Shown: positions 23,589 to 32,084 of the stretch, piece after piece
Layout of the letters: each line of letters begins with the position of its first letter
How positions within the stretch are numbered: the first letter of the stretch is position 1
Notes under the pieces: generated by a model
What the model saw: the letters and a program-made list of their open reading frames with translations, nothing else
What the model was told of the DNA's origin: nothing
The model's database searches: none
Translations under genes and position numbers: made by a program
From: an uncultured Christensenellaceae bacterium
GTDB lineage: Bacteria > Bacillota > Clostridia > Christensenellales > Borkfalkiaceae
Assembly (NCBI GenBank): GCA_910586985.1
Contig: CAJUKK010000003.1
Location: 1-58,109 of the forward strand
DNA length: 58,109 nt
Direction: 5' to 3'

Positions 23589-24257
23589 TTGGAAATCGTA
23601 GAATCGCTGCTTATAGGAGCTTACAAAATCATACAAAATCCCGAGCTTTACCGTTTCACCTCCGATTCGGTTTTGCTCGCGCGCTTTTTAAAGGCGAAAA
23701 AGGGCGAACGGGTCGCCGATTTTTGCGCGGGGAGCGGAGTCGTCGGGTTGCACTTTTACGCCGAAAATACAGGCGTCGAGTCGGTGACGCTCTTCGAAAT
23801 GCAAAAAGAGCTTGCCGATATGAGCGGACGCACGGTTGCGCTCAATGGACTTGAAAAAACGTTTCGCGTCGAAAACATGCGCTTGCAGGATATCGGCGGG
23901 GAGTACGTAGAAAAATTTTCGCTTATTCTCTGCAATCCGCCCTATGAGCGCGGCGGGTTCGAAAATGCGGACGAAAAAAAGGCGCTGTGCCGGAAAGAAC
24001 TTGCTCTGACGCTCGAAGAACTCGTTTTTGCGGCGAAAAAATGTTTAAAGTTCGGCGGTCGGTTTGCGCTCATTCACCGAGCCGATCGCGTAGCCGAGCT
24101 GTTGACCGCGCTGTCGCGCGCGGGGCTGGAACCGAAAAAATTACAGTTCGTTGCCGGAAAGGCGGGCGAAAAGCCGTACGCCGTGCTCGTTTCCGCCGTC
24201 AAGGGCGGCAAAAAAGGCGTGGAGGTTCTTCCCGCGCATATCAACGCCAAGGAGTAA
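23589..24257 (+). CDS. tRNA1(Val) adenine N6-methyltransferase-like (TrmN6/YabB)
   Basis: 222 aa from a TTG start, 8 bases after AGAGGGGA; no ATG fits the length. The SAM site is ADFCAGSGVVGL and the catalytic NPPY is in LILCNPPYERGG, as in adenine-N6 methyltransferases. Starts with the family-typical YKIIQNPELYRFTSDSVLLARF. The expected product methylates A37 of tRNA-Val. The position between ricT and rsmI matches yabB of B. subtilis. Three bases separate it from rsmI. Confidence 0.9.
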   Translation: MEIVESLLIGAYKIIQNPELYRFTSDSVLLARFLKAKKGERVADFCAGSGVVGLHFYAENTGVESVTLFEMQKELADMSGRTVALNGLEKTFRVENMRLQDIGGEYVEKFSLILCNPPYERGGFENADEKKALCRKELALTLEELVFAAKKCLKFGGRFALIHRADRVAELLTALSRAGLEPKKLQFVAGKAGEKPYAVLVSAVKGGKKGVEVLPAHINAKE

Positions 24258-24260
24258 AAG

Positions 24261-25064
24261 ATGATCAATTTTGTTGCAACGCCCATCGGCAATTTAAAGG
24301 ATATCACGTTGCGTGCGCTCGACGCGCTGAGGAATGCCGACGTGATTTTTTGCGAGGATACGCGGCATACGCTCAAACTTCTCTCGGCGTACGAGATCAA
24401 AAAGCCGCTCCGCTCCTGTCATAAGTTCAACGAACGCGAGGCGGCGCAAAAGATGGTCGAGATTGCGCGGGAAGGGAAGGAAATCTGCGTCGTGTCGGAC
24501 GCGGGAATGCCCGTCGTGTCCGATCCGGGCCGCGAGGTATGCAAAATACTCAAAGAAGAGGGCGTAGCCTATACCGTACTGCCGGGAGCGTGCGCGTTCG
24601 TCTGCGCGCTCGTGCTCTCCGCGCTGCCCGCCGATTCGTTTACGTTTATCGGTTTTTTGCCCGATAAAGCGGGCGAGCGTAAAAAGTTGCTGGCACGGTA
24701 TAGGGACGCGGTCGAAACGCTCGTCTTTCATTCCGCCCCGCAGGACGTCGATCGCGATATTGCATCCCTTTACGAGGCGTTCGGCGAGCGCAAGGCGTGC
24801 GCCGTGCGCGAGATTACGAAACTGCACGAGGAGAGCGCCGGCTTTTTGCTTTCGGAGGGTTTAGCGGGGGAAAAGCGCGGGGAATACGTGCTTGTCGTAT
24901 CGGGCGCGGAGGAACGCGAAAACGCTTTAAACGCGCTGACGCCGCGCGAACACGTATTGCATTATATGGGCGAAGGCCTCGAAAAAAAAGATGCGATCAA
25001 GCGCGCCGCCCGCGACAGAGGCGTTCCGAAAAACCAATTGTATCAGGAAGTTCTCGATTTATAA
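24261..25064 (+). CDS. rsmI: 16S rRNA 2'-O-methyltransferase RsmI
   Basis: 267 aa. Tetrapyrrole-methylase fold: VATPIGNLKDITLRA, FCEDTRHTLKLL, VVSDAGMPVVSDPG and PGACAFVCALVLS are the family signature. Methylates the 2'-OH of C1402 in 16S rRNA with RsmH. The C-terminal helical extension ends KNQLYQEVLDL, normal for RsmI. Confidence 0.96.
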   Translation: MINFVATPIGNLKDITLRALDALRNADVIFCEDTRHTLKLLSAYEIKKPLRSCHKFNEREAAQKMVEIAREGKEICVVSDAGMPVVSDPGREVCKILKEEGVAYTVLPGACAFVCALVLSALPADSFTFIGFLPDKAGERKKLLARYRDAVETLVFHSAPQDVDRDIASLYEAFGERKACAVREITKLHEESAGFLLSEGLAGEKRGEYVLVVSGAEERENALNALTPREHVLHYMGEGLEKKDAIKRAARDRGVPKNQLYQEVLDL

Positions 25065-25140
25065 ACGCAAGGCGCGTGAAACGGGTATCTTAAAAAAACC
25101 TTAAAAGTTGTTTTAAGCAAAAAGAATTTCCCAAAAAGAG

Positions 25141-25169
25141 TTGCGCCCTGCATAAAATCGTGCTATAAT
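25141..25169 (+). promoter_or_regulatory. Promoter placing the start site at the ATG (leaderless)
   Basis: TTGCGC 25141-25146, 17-bp spacer, TATAAT 25164-25169, then TCAATC and ATG at 25176. The predicted start is the A of the ATG and no Shine-Dalgarno is present. Confidence 0.7.
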
Positions 25170-25175
25170 TCAATC

Positions 25176-26651
25176 ATGCTGTGTCATCTGTATCCAAAAC
25201 TGAAGGATGCCCTGCCCGTAAAAATATTGCGTTGGTTTCTCGATTCGGTATGGTATCCCGTTCTGATCGCCGCGATCATGACGCTCTCCAACGTATTTTC
25301 GTTGGAGCTTATTACGTTTTGGGTGTATCTCGGATTCGGATTTTTTGCCGCGCTTTTTTGCGATGATATGCGGGCGATCATTCCCATCGCCTGCTGCGGG
25401 TATATGACGATTTCGGGGAACAACAATCCCGCGTCCAATCCGGAAGGCTCCGTTTTTTATCAGCCTTATTTTTACGTGCAGTTTTTGTTTATACTTATCG
25501 TTACGGGGATTCTGCTCTTCGGGCGGCTCGCGTTCGAGCTGATTTTGTTCCCGTCCCGGCGTAAACCCTTCCCCATGCTTGCGATCGGTTTTTGCGCGCT
25601 CGGCGTTGCCTTTATGCTCGGCGGCGCGTTCAGCGGCTATTACGGACTCAAAACCGCGTTCTTCGGGTTTGCGGAAATTTGCGCGCTTGCGCTCCTTTAC
25701 TTCTATTTTTATTATACCGTGCATTGGGAGGGGATCAAAAAAGGGTATCTTGCCTCGGTGTTTCTTGCAATCGGACTCGGCATCGCGGTCGAGATTCTCT
25801 ATCTATACGTCAGTCAGGACGTGATCATTAACGGTACGATTCACCGCCCGTTGCTATTTACGGGTTGGGGAATGTACAACAATATCGGCTGCGTAATGGC
25901 AATCTGCGTGCCTGCGCCCCTCTATTTTGCGGCAACGCAAAAGCACGGCTGGATTTTCTCTATACTCTCGAGCGTTTTCATGCTCGCGGTAGTGCTTACG
26001 CAAAGCCGCGGTTCCATTCTCTTTGGCGCGGCAACGTACGCGCTCGGCGCGGTGTACGCCGTTATCAAGAGCAAGGGCGCGGATCGCTGGGCGAACTTTT
26101 CGGTTTTTGCCGCGCTGTTGGTCGCGCTGATCGTGGTTGCGATCGTATTTAAGGAAAGAATCGATATTCTGTTCGGATCGTGGCCGGAGTCGACGCTCGA
26201 TCCCAACGGACGACTGCCGACGTACGTGGAGGGCTGGAATCAATTTAAGGAGGCTCCCGTTTTCGGGGTCGGGTTCTACGAATGCCACGGTTTCCGTTGG
26301 GGATCGCTTTCTCAGGATGCATTTTTGCCCGCGCGTTATCATAATACTTACGTGCAGATTCTTGCGAGCTGCGGCGCGGTCGGCATTGTTGCATACCTGT
26401 TCCATCGCGTGCAAACACTGTTGTTGGCGTTCCGCCGTCCCACGGTGGAAAAAACGTTCCTCTTGCTCATGGCGTTTTCGATGATCCTTATGAGCCTTGT
26501 CGATTGTCACTTTTTCAACTTCGGCCCCGGAATACTGTACGCCGTGTTGCTCGTCGGCGCGGAGGGCGCGGACAGGCGCGACTTCGGGCCGCGCGGCAAG
26601 CGTAAAACAAAGCGCAAATCCGATATATCCGAAAAAATTTCCGCTCGTTGA
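25176..26651 (+). CDS. O-antigen ligase/polymerase-family membrane protein
   Basis: 491 aa with about eleven to twelve membrane segments. The large outer loop contains PESTLDPNGRLPTYVEGWNQFKEAPVFGVGF, with the Arg/Gly pattern of Wzy/WaaL ligases, and the following RYHNTYVQILASCG carries the conserved His. Such proteins polymerise or transfer lipid-linked glycans to surface acceptors. No other polysaccharide genes are adjacent, so the substrate is open. The protein ends in a very basic tail (GKRKTKRK). Predicted leaderless: promoter at 25141-25169 with no room for a ribosome-binding site. Confidence 0.8.
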   Translation: MLCHLYPKLKDALPVKILRWFLDSVWYPVLIAAIMTLSNVFSLELITFWVYLGFGFFAALFCDDMRAIIPIACCGYMTISGNNNPASNPEGSVFYQPYFYVQFLFILIVTGILLFGRLAFELILFPSRRKPFPMLAIGFCALGVAFMLGGAFSGYYGLKTAFFGFAEICALALLYFYFYYTVHWEGIKKGYLASVFLAIGLGIAVEILYLYVSQDVIINGTIHRPLLFTGWGMYNNIGCVMAICVPAPLYFAATQKHGWIFSILSSVFMLAVVLTQSRGSILFGAATYALGAVYAVIKSKGADRWANFSVFAALLVALIVVAIVFKERIDILFGSWPESTLDPNGRLPTYVEGWNQFKEAPVFGVGFYECHGFRWGSLSQDAFLPARYHNTYVQILASCGAVGIVAYLFHRVQTLLLAFRRPTVEKTFLLLMAFSMILMSLVDCHFFNFGPGILYAVLLVGAEGADRRDFGPRGKRKTKRKSDISEKISAR

Positions 26652-26666
26652 GAGCGGCTTTTTTTT
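26641..26666 (+). terminator. Terminator overlapping the stop codon
   Basis: CCGCTC (26641-26646) and GAGCGG (26652-26657) with the TGA stop inside the loop, then C and T8. Confidence 0.85.
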
Positions 26667-26794
26667 ACCGTTCTTTGTCGAAAGCGAGGGTATTGTGAAA
26701 AATGACAAAATCCGCGTGAAAGTTTGTAACATTTTTTCAATATTTGTAAGGTAAAAAAAAGAAAAGTAATTTTTTAATTTCTTTAAAAATTTAA

Positions 26795-26931
26795 TTTACT
26801 TTCTTTGTGCGTTATATTATAATACAGGTACAAGTGAAACGAAAGATAGCTTGCTTTGCACTTGCTCATCAATTTTCCCCCTTATCATATAGTAAAACCC
26901 CTCGGAACGCGAGTTTCGGGGGGTTTTACTT
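26795..26931 (+). ncRNA. Candidate small RNA with its own promoter and terminator
   Basis: TTTACT 26795-26800, 17-bp spacer, TATAAT 26818-26823 would start a ~100-nt transcript ending at a 13-bp hairpin (26892-26904 with 26917-26929) and TTTACTTT. Inside, CAAGTG (26831-26836) pairs with CACTTG (26859-26864 region). No plausible coding frame: a 104-codon frame is present but lacks a ribosome site and runs through the hairpin into spmB. Does not match a named RNA family that I know. The rest of 26667-26972 holds nothing else clear. Confidence 0.35.
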
Positions 26932-26972
26932 TACTTTTATATGTAGGTTGGAAAAATTTGGTTTATTGCAAA

Positions 26973-27485
26973 CTAAAAGAGTTTGCACAGCTGACATCCG
27001 ACGATAATCGTAGCAAAATTTGCGAAAAGTGCGATGCAGACGGGTTTGAACAATTTTTTCTGTTTTACATTTGCAAAGTAAACGGCGGAAATGTAAAAGA
27101 CCGTTTCGCTCGAACCGTAGCAGACGCATGCGCAGCGCCCGATATAGCTGTCCGCGCCGTACGCGTTTAAAATTTCGGAAAGAAGCGCGGTCGCGCCGCT
27201 GCCCGAGAAAGGTTTTACGAGCACGAGCTTTGAAAGTTCTTCGGGAATGCCCAGAACGCGAAATACGGGCGCGAGCGCGCGCGTAAGCGTTGCCGAAAAC
27301 CCGCTTGCTTCGAATAGTTCGGAGAGCATTAAAATTGCGGCTACGTAGGGAAATACGGAAACGATCAGCGGGATTGCGCCCTTGATCCCCGTTGTAAAAG
27401 CGTCGTACAGCTTGACCTTTTTAACGGCGGCATATAAAAAGACGGCGGCGAACAGAACGGGGACGATGAGTGCGAGATACTTCAT
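26973..27485 (-). CDS. spmB: Spore maturation protein B
   Basis: 170 aa, four to five membrane segments, nucleoside-recognition (Gate) domain. PFSGSGATALLSEILNAYGADSYIGR and SSETVFYISAVYF are typical of SpmB. SpmA and SpmB are needed for spore core dehydration and heat resistance in clostridia and bacilli. Its ATG (27485) overlaps the stop of spmA as ATGA. Confidence 0.92.
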   Translation of the reverse strand: MKYLALIVPVLFAAVFLYAAVKKVKLYDAFTTGIKGAIPLIVSVFPYVAAILMLSELFEASGFSATLTRALAPVFRVLGIPEELSKLVLVKPFSGSGATALLSEILNAYGADSYIGRCACVCYGSSETVFYISAVYFANVKQKKLFKPVCIALFANFATIIVGCQLCKLF

Positions 27486-28036
27486 TTTTTTCTCCGTTTC
27501 GCCGTGAGTTTTACGAGCAGAACGCCGATCAGCGTTGAAAGAAGGGTTGCGATCAGGGTCGGCGGCAGAATATCGTATGCGGATGCCGAACCCGCCGCAA
27601 CGCGCAGGGCGATCACCGTCGTCGGGAGCAGTTGCAAACTTGTGGCGTTGAGCACGAACAGCATATCCGCCGCATAGCGGTTGCCTGCGGCGCAGAATTT
27701 TTCCACCGCTTTGATCCCGAGCGGCGTGGGCGCTCCGGGCAGTCCCAAAAGATTTGCCGTGAGGTTGGAGGTCGCAAGATAGGTTGCCTCTCTGTCGTCG
27801 GAGCGGAAAAGCCGTCTCGAAAAGGGGTGCAGCGCGCGAGAGAGCTTGCCCGCAAGTCCGCTCTCTTCTAATACCTGAAAAAATCCCAGCCAGACGCAGT
27901 ATACCGCGAGCAGGGACAGCGAGAGCGCAGCCGCCTTTTGACCGCCCGAGAGCAACGCGGGTAAAAACGCGTCGGGATCGAGAAAAAGGCACAGGGCGGC
28001 GGACAATAAAAAAACGACCGCAAAAATACCGTTCAT
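27482..28036 (-). CDS. spmA: Spore maturation protein A
   Basis: 184 aa. Gate domain with GLAGKLSRALHPFSRRLF and the signature NLTANLLGLPGAPTPLGIKAVE. Membrane protein acting with SpmB in spore maturation. The start MNGIFAVVFLL at 28036 gives the usual length, but only AAAAAAG lies upstream, a very weak ribosome site; it may rely on readthrough from the XRE gene 38 bases upstream. No spo or ger genes are in the window. Confidence 0.92.
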   Translation of the reverse strand: MNGIFAVVFLLSAALCLFLDPDAFLPALLSGGQKAAALSLSLLAVYCVWLGFFQVLEESGLAGKLSRALHPFSRRLFRSDDREATYLATSNLTANLLGLPGAPTPLGIKAVEKFCAAGNRYAADMLFVLNATSLQLLPTTVIALRVAAGSASAYDILPPTLIATLLSTLIGVLLVKLTAKRRKK

Positions 28037-28074
28037 ATTCTTTTTTATGAAGGGTATTTTGCGGTTATGCTTTT

Positions 28075-28308
28075 TTAAAGGTTCTTTTTTATTGTTTTCG
28101 TCGGCGGAATTTCCCGTCCGATAAGCTCGTCGATACTTATCCCGTAATAGTCGGCGAGAATCACGCATTGCTGTATACTTGCAACGCCTTGGTCAGTTTC
28201 AATCCAACTGATTGTAGCCTGAGGGATCCCTGTTTTTTCAGATAAATCTATTTGCGTAAGATTATTGTCCGTTCTCCATAGTTTTAAAGATTCGCCGTAT
28301 CGTTGCAT
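28075..28308 (-). CDS. XRE-family helix-turn-helix protein
   Basis: 77 aa, essentially one cro/C1 domain: LKLWRTDNNLTQIDLSEKTGIPQATISWIETDQG and a C-terminal DYYGISIDELIGREI. GGGAG lies ~8 bases before ATG. It is 38 bases upstream of spmA on the same strand, so it may be the first gene of a three-gene operon, which would be an unusual partner for spmAB. Confidence 0.85.
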   Translation of the reverse strand: MQRYGESLKLWRTDNNLTQIDLSEKTGIPQATISWIETDQGVASIQQCVILADYYGISIDELIGREIPPTKTIKKNL

Positions 28309-28477
28309 TTAACCGCTCCCGTGTTATTTTTATAAAAGATATCACAAAAAAGCGAATTTTACTTAACTTTCGCAAATGTGTGAATTATAAATGGCATTGT
28401 TCACAAATATGCGAATCAAAAAGGGAATATTTAAATTAACTTGGCAGAGTATAAATATATAAAACTTTTTCATCCGC

Positions 28478-28506
28478 TTGACAGGCGCAAAAAAAAGGTG
28501 TAATAT
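28478..28506 (+). promoter_or_regulatory. Promoter of a short terminated transcript
   Basis: TTGACA 28478-28483, 17-bp spacer, TAATAT 28501-28506. A terminator follows at 28602-28633, so the transcript would be about 115-120 nt. Confidence 0.55.
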
Positions 28507-28513
28507 GTTGCTC

Positions 28514-28576
28514 ATGAAACATTTGAACGCACAATCCATGTACGCAATGCAGGTCGTATCGAACAGAATACGATAA
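28514..28576 (+). CDS. Possible 20-aa peptide on a short, near-leaderless transcript
   Basis: ATG seven bases after the -10 box opens MKHLNAQSMYAMQVVSNRIR and stops at 28574-28576, before the terminator. No Shine-Dalgarno can fit. The transcript could instead be a non-coding RNA: CGTAT (28555-28559) can pair with ATACG (28568-28572). Coding status is uncertain. Confidence 0.3.
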   Translation: MKHLNAQSMYAMQVVSNRIR

Positions 28577-28601
28577 TCTTTACGTACGGAAAAGTGATAT
28601 A

Positions 28602-28633
28602 CGGCTTTCCTGCGGGAGAGCCGATTTTTTTTT
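28602..28633 (+). terminator. Terminator of the short transcript
   Basis: CGGCTTTCC (28602-28610) pairs with GGAGAGCCG (28615-28623) with one wobble, followed by A and T9. Confidence 0.8.
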
Positions 28634-28727
28634 ATACTTTCTCACCGTCTGAAAATACCGCGCTGCGGCAACCTTTATAAAGACTCTGAGCAAGCATATC
28701 TGAGTAAACGATCGGGAGGATGCCGTT

Positions 28728-29285
28728 ATGAAACACAAGGGAACTAAGATTATCAGAACGGAACGGCTGCTTTTGCGTCCGTTTCGCATTGGCGATGCGG
28801 AAGTCATGTTCGGGAACTGGGCGAACGATCCCGAGGTAACAAAGTACCTCACGTGGACGCCGCACGGGAGCGTCGAGGCGACGCGCGCTCTTTTAACGCT
28901 TTGGGAAGAGGAGAGCAAAAAGGAGAATGTCTATCACTGGGCGATCGAATTTGAGGGCGAGCTGATCGGCGATATCTCCGTAGAGGCGGTGGACGACCGC
29001 TGCGAGAGCGGGGTAATCGGTTACTGTACGGCGAAAAAATGTTGGGGTAAGGGAATTATGACGGAGGCGCTCGGCGCCGTTTTAAAGTACTGTTTCGAGG
29101 AAGTGGAATTTCACCGCCTTTCGGCAATGCACTCCGCCGAAAATCCCGCCTCAGGCAGAGTGATGGAAAAGTGCGGACTTGTCTACGAGGGAACTCAGCG
29201 CGACGGGTTTAAACTTTTTTCCACGGGCAAGCGGACGGATATTATCTGCCGCGCGATTCTGCGGCAGGACTATTTGAATAAATAA
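28728..29285 (+). CDS. GNAT N-acetyltransferase (RimJ/RimL-like)
   Basis: 185 aa. ERLLLRPFRIGDAEVMF opening, acetyl-CoA motif A region GYCTAKKCWGKGIMTEALGAVLKY, and SAENPASGRVMEKCGLVYEG, the late motif of RimJ/RimL-type ribosomal or metabolite acetyltransferases. GGGAGGA 8 bases before ATG. The substrate is not predictable. Sits between the short transcript and metG. Confidence 0.9.
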   Translation: MKHKGTKIIRTERLLLRPFRIGDAEVMFGNWANDPEVTKYLTWTPHGSVEATRALLTLWEEESKKENVYHWAIEFEGELIGDISVEAVDDRCESGVIGYCTAKKCWGKGIMTEALGAVLKYCFEEVEFHRLSAMHSAENPASGRVMEKCGLVYEGTQRDGFKLFSTGKRTDIICRAILRQDYLNK

Positions 29286-29358
29286 AGCAAAAAGCATTTT
29301 ACATTTTTACAAAAAAAGATTATAATTTAAAAGAAAATCAGAGCGAGGGAACGTATTT

Positions 29359-31323
29359 ATGGAACGCAAAAAATACTATATCACCACACCCATTTATTAT
29401 CCAAGCGGGAACTGGCATATCGGGCACTGTTATACGACGGTCATCTGCGACGCGCTCAAACGCTTTCATCAGATGCTCGGCGAAGACGTGTTCTTTTTGA
29501 CGGGCACGGACGAGCACGGACAAAAGGTAGAAAAAGAGGCGGCAAAGCGGGGGATCACGCCGCTCGAATTTATCGACCCGCTCGTAGCCGAGCTGAAAGA
29601 TATGTGGAAACTCCTCGATATCTCTTACGACCGTTTTATCCGCACGACGGACGGGGATCACGTTAAGTGCGTGCAAAAAATTTATCAGAAACTGTACGAC
29701 AGCGGCGACATCTACAAGTCGGAGTACAGCGGCTATTACTGCACCCCTTGCGAGAGCATGTGGACGGAGGCGCAGTTAAAGGACGGAAAATGCCCCGATT
29801 GCGGCAGAGAGGTGACGTTGCAAAAAGAGGAGAGTTATTTTTTCCGTCTCTCCAAATATGCGCCCCGTATCTTAAAACTGTACGAGGAGAACCCCGAATT
29901 TTTACAGCCGAAGTCGCGTGTCAACGAGATGGTGAACAACTTTTTAAAGGCGGGTTTGCAGGATTTGTGCGTGTCGCGTACCACGGTAAAATGGGGCGTT
30001 CCTCTTCCGTTTGACGAAAAGCACTGCGCGTACGTTTGGATCGACGCGCTGAGCAACTATATCTCCGCGCTCGGATATTTATCCGATGACGACTCGCTCT
30101 ATAAAAAATATTGGCCGGCGGATCTGCACATGGTGGGGAAAGAGATCGTGCGTTTCCACGCCATTATCTGGCCCGCCATCTTAATGGCGCTCGGCGAACC
30201 CGTACCCAAACAGATTTACGGGCATGGGTGGCTTCTCATCGGCGGCGAAAAACTTTCCAAGAGCAAGCAGGATGCGGTCAAAAAGGATCTGACTGATCCG
30301 TACGAGCTCGTCAAGCGTTACGGGGCGGATGCGGTGAGGTACTTCCTGCTCCGTGAAATCCCCTTCGGCAGCGACGGCGAATATACCAACGAAAAATTGC
30401 TTTCGCGAATCAACGCAGATCTTGCAAACGACCTCGGAAATCTCGTGTCCCGGACGACGGCGATGATCTGCCAATACTTTGGCGGAAAACTTCCCGCGCG
30501 CGGCAGGGAGGAGGGGACGGACTGCGAGCTTTTGCAAACGGCGAAGGGACTGTTCGAAAAGGTTAAGTCGGCAATGGATCGGCTCAACGCGCCCGACGCG
30601 CTTTGCGAAATTTTTGCGCTTGTGGCGCGCGCCAATAAATATATCGACGAAACGACCCCGTGGATTCTTGCAAAGGACGAGAGTAAAAGGGCGCGGCTCG
30701 GCGCGGTTCTTTACAATCTTGCAGAGGTCTGCCGCATTGCGGCGGTGCTGTTAAAACCCTTTCTTACCCAAGCGCCCGCGCTCATCTTAAAGAGTTTTTC
30801 GGCGGATGAAAATCAGGGATTCGAAAGCCTTGCGTTCGGCAATCTGAAAGAGGGTTCGGCCGTTTTAAAACTTCCGCCCATTTTCCCGCGGATCGACGTG
30901 AAAAAGGAGCTTGCGGAGGTGGAAAAGCTCGTTTCCGACAGACAGAAAAAAGAAAAGAAAGAGGAGAAAAAACCGGTGGAGAACAGCGAAAAATTGCCAG
31001 AGATCGCAATCGACGATTTCTTTAAAGTGGAGTTGAAAGTGGGCGAAGTCATCGCATGCGAAAAGGTGGAAAAATCAAATAAGCTTTTACACGAGACGGT
31101 AAGAATCGGAAACGAGACGCGCTCGATCGTTTCGGGAATCGCCAAGTATTACACGCCCGAGGAGATGGTGGGGAAAAAGGTCGTTGTCGTTACCAACTTA
31201 AAACCCGCAAAACTGTGCGGCGTTTTATCGGAGGGAATGCTCCTCTGCGCGGAGAGCGCGGACGGAACGCTTGCGCTGCTTACGCCCGAATCGGCGGTGG
31301 AGAGCGGAGCAAAGGTCGGATAA
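29359..31323 (+). CDS. metG: Methionine--tRNA ligase
   Basis: 654 aa. HIGH-type motif in PSGNWHIGHC near the N-terminus, a zinc knuckle CTPC ... CPDCG, KMSKS-type motif as GGEKLSKSK (Leu for Met), anticodon domain, then a linker rich in KKEKKEEKK and a C-terminal EMAP-like tRNA-binding domain (VGEVIACEKVEKSNKLLHETV ...). Like the two-cysteine-knuckle Bacillus type. The stop TAA shares its last A with the tatD start (TAATG). Confidence 0.97.
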   Translation: MERKKYYITTPIYYPSGNWHIGHCYTTVICDALKRFHQMLGEDVFFLTGTDEHGQKVEKEAAKRGITPLEFIDPLVAELKDMWKLLDISYDRFIRTTDGDHVKCVQKIYQKLYDSGDIYKSEYSGYYCTPCESMWTEAQLKDGKCPDCGREVTLQKEESYFFRLSKYAPRILKLYEENPEFLQPKSRVNEMVNNFLKAGLQDLCVSRTTVKWGVPLPFDEKHCAYVWIDALSNYISALGYLSDDDSLYKKYWPADLHMVGKEIVRFHAIIWPAILMALGEPVPKQIYGHGWLLIGGEKLSKSKQDAVKKDLTDPYELVKRYGADAVRYFLLREIPFGSDGEYTNEKLLSRINADLANDLGNLVSRTTAMICQYFGGKLPARGREEGTDCELLQTAKGLFEKVKSAMDRLNAPDALCEIFALVARANKYIDETTPWILAKDESKRARLGAVLYNLAEVCRIAAVLLKPFLTQAPALILKSFSADENQGFESLAFGNLKEGSAVLKLPPIFPRIDVKKELAEVEKLVSDRQKKEKKEEKKPVENSEKLPEIAIDDFFKVELKVGEVIACEKVEKSNKLLHETVRIGNETRSIVSGIAKYYTPEEMVGKKVVVVTNLKPAKLCGVLSEGMLLCAESADGTLALLTPESAVESGAKVG

Positions 31324-32084
31324 TGTATCTGGATATTCACGCCCACTTCGCGGAAGAAGGTTACGATCTTCCCGCAGAGTGGGCGAAAATCAAGGCGGCA
31401 GGGGTTACCAAAGTCGTTTTGGCGAGCGACACGCTTGTGCACAGTCAGATGCACTGCGAATTGTGCAAAACGCTCGATGGCGCGTATTTTACGGCGGGCG
31501 TGCATCCTTCGGAAACGGACGGTTTTTCGCGGGAGACGGAAGAACGGCTTAAATTGCTCTGTGCCGAAATGAAGTGCGTCGCCGTCGGGGAGATCGGTCT
31601 CGACTATCATTACGACGATACCGATCGGGTGAAACAGCGCGCGGCGTTTGAGGCGCAGATCGCGCTTGCCGCAGACATGGGGTTGCCCTTACAGATTCAC
31701 TCGCGCGACGCATGCGCAGACACGCTTGCGATTTTAAAGGAAATGCGCGGGCGTTTGAAAAGCGGGTTTTTAATGCACTGTTATTCGTACGGCACGGAAA
31801 ATATCGAGGAGTTTTTGTCGCTCGGCGCGTACTTTTCGTTCGGGGGAGTCGCGTGCTTTAAAAATGCCCGACGCGTCGCGGAGGCGGTGGAGCGGTGTCC
31901 TCTCGACCGCATGTTGACGGAGACGGACAGCCCGTATCTTTCGCCCTTCCGCGGCGAAAAAAACACGCCCGCGAATATCCCCGTGATCGCGCGGCGGCTT
32001 GCGGAAATAAAAAACATGAGCGAAGAGGCGTTGGCTGCGGCGGTTAGCGGCAATGCCTGCGCGCTCTTTTCAAGGCTTGTATGA
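31323..32084 (+). CDS. tatD: TatD-family metal-dependent hydrolase
   Basis: 253 aa. Metal ligands His6 and His8 in YLDIHAHF, Glu in VGEIGLDYHY, His in LPLQIHSRDA, His in LMHCYSY, and the metal Asp in TETDSPYLSP. TatD enzymes are DNases / D-aminoacyl-tRNA-like deacylases with roles in DNA repair or proofreading. Located right after metG, as in B. subtilis. Start at 31323 overlaps metG by one base; the next gene overlaps by ATGA. Confidence 0.95.
   Translation: MYLDIHAHFAEEGYDLPAEWAKIKAAGVTKVVLASDTLVHSQMHCELCKTLDGAYFTAGVHPSETDGFSRETEERLKLLCAEMKCVAVGEIGLDYHYDDTDRVKQRAAFEAQIALAADMGLPLQIHSRDACADTLAILKEMRGRLKSGFLMHCYSYGTENIEEFLSLGAYFSFGGVACFKNARRVAEAVERCPLDRMLTETDSPYLSPFRGEKNTPANIPVIARRLAEIKNMSEEALAAAVSGNACALFSRLV

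Noticed and set aside
25854..26732. Minus-strand frame opposite the O-antigen ligase-like gene
   Set aside because: Shadow of a GC-rich membrane-protein gene; basic, low-complexity translation.
26856..27170. Plus-strand frame of 104 codons
   Set aside because: Starts inside the candidate RNA, runs through its terminator hairpin and into the 3' end of spmB.
29286..29358. T-box leader for metG
   Set aside because: The gap is only ~70 bases, lacks the T-box sequence and has no terminator/antiterminator pair.
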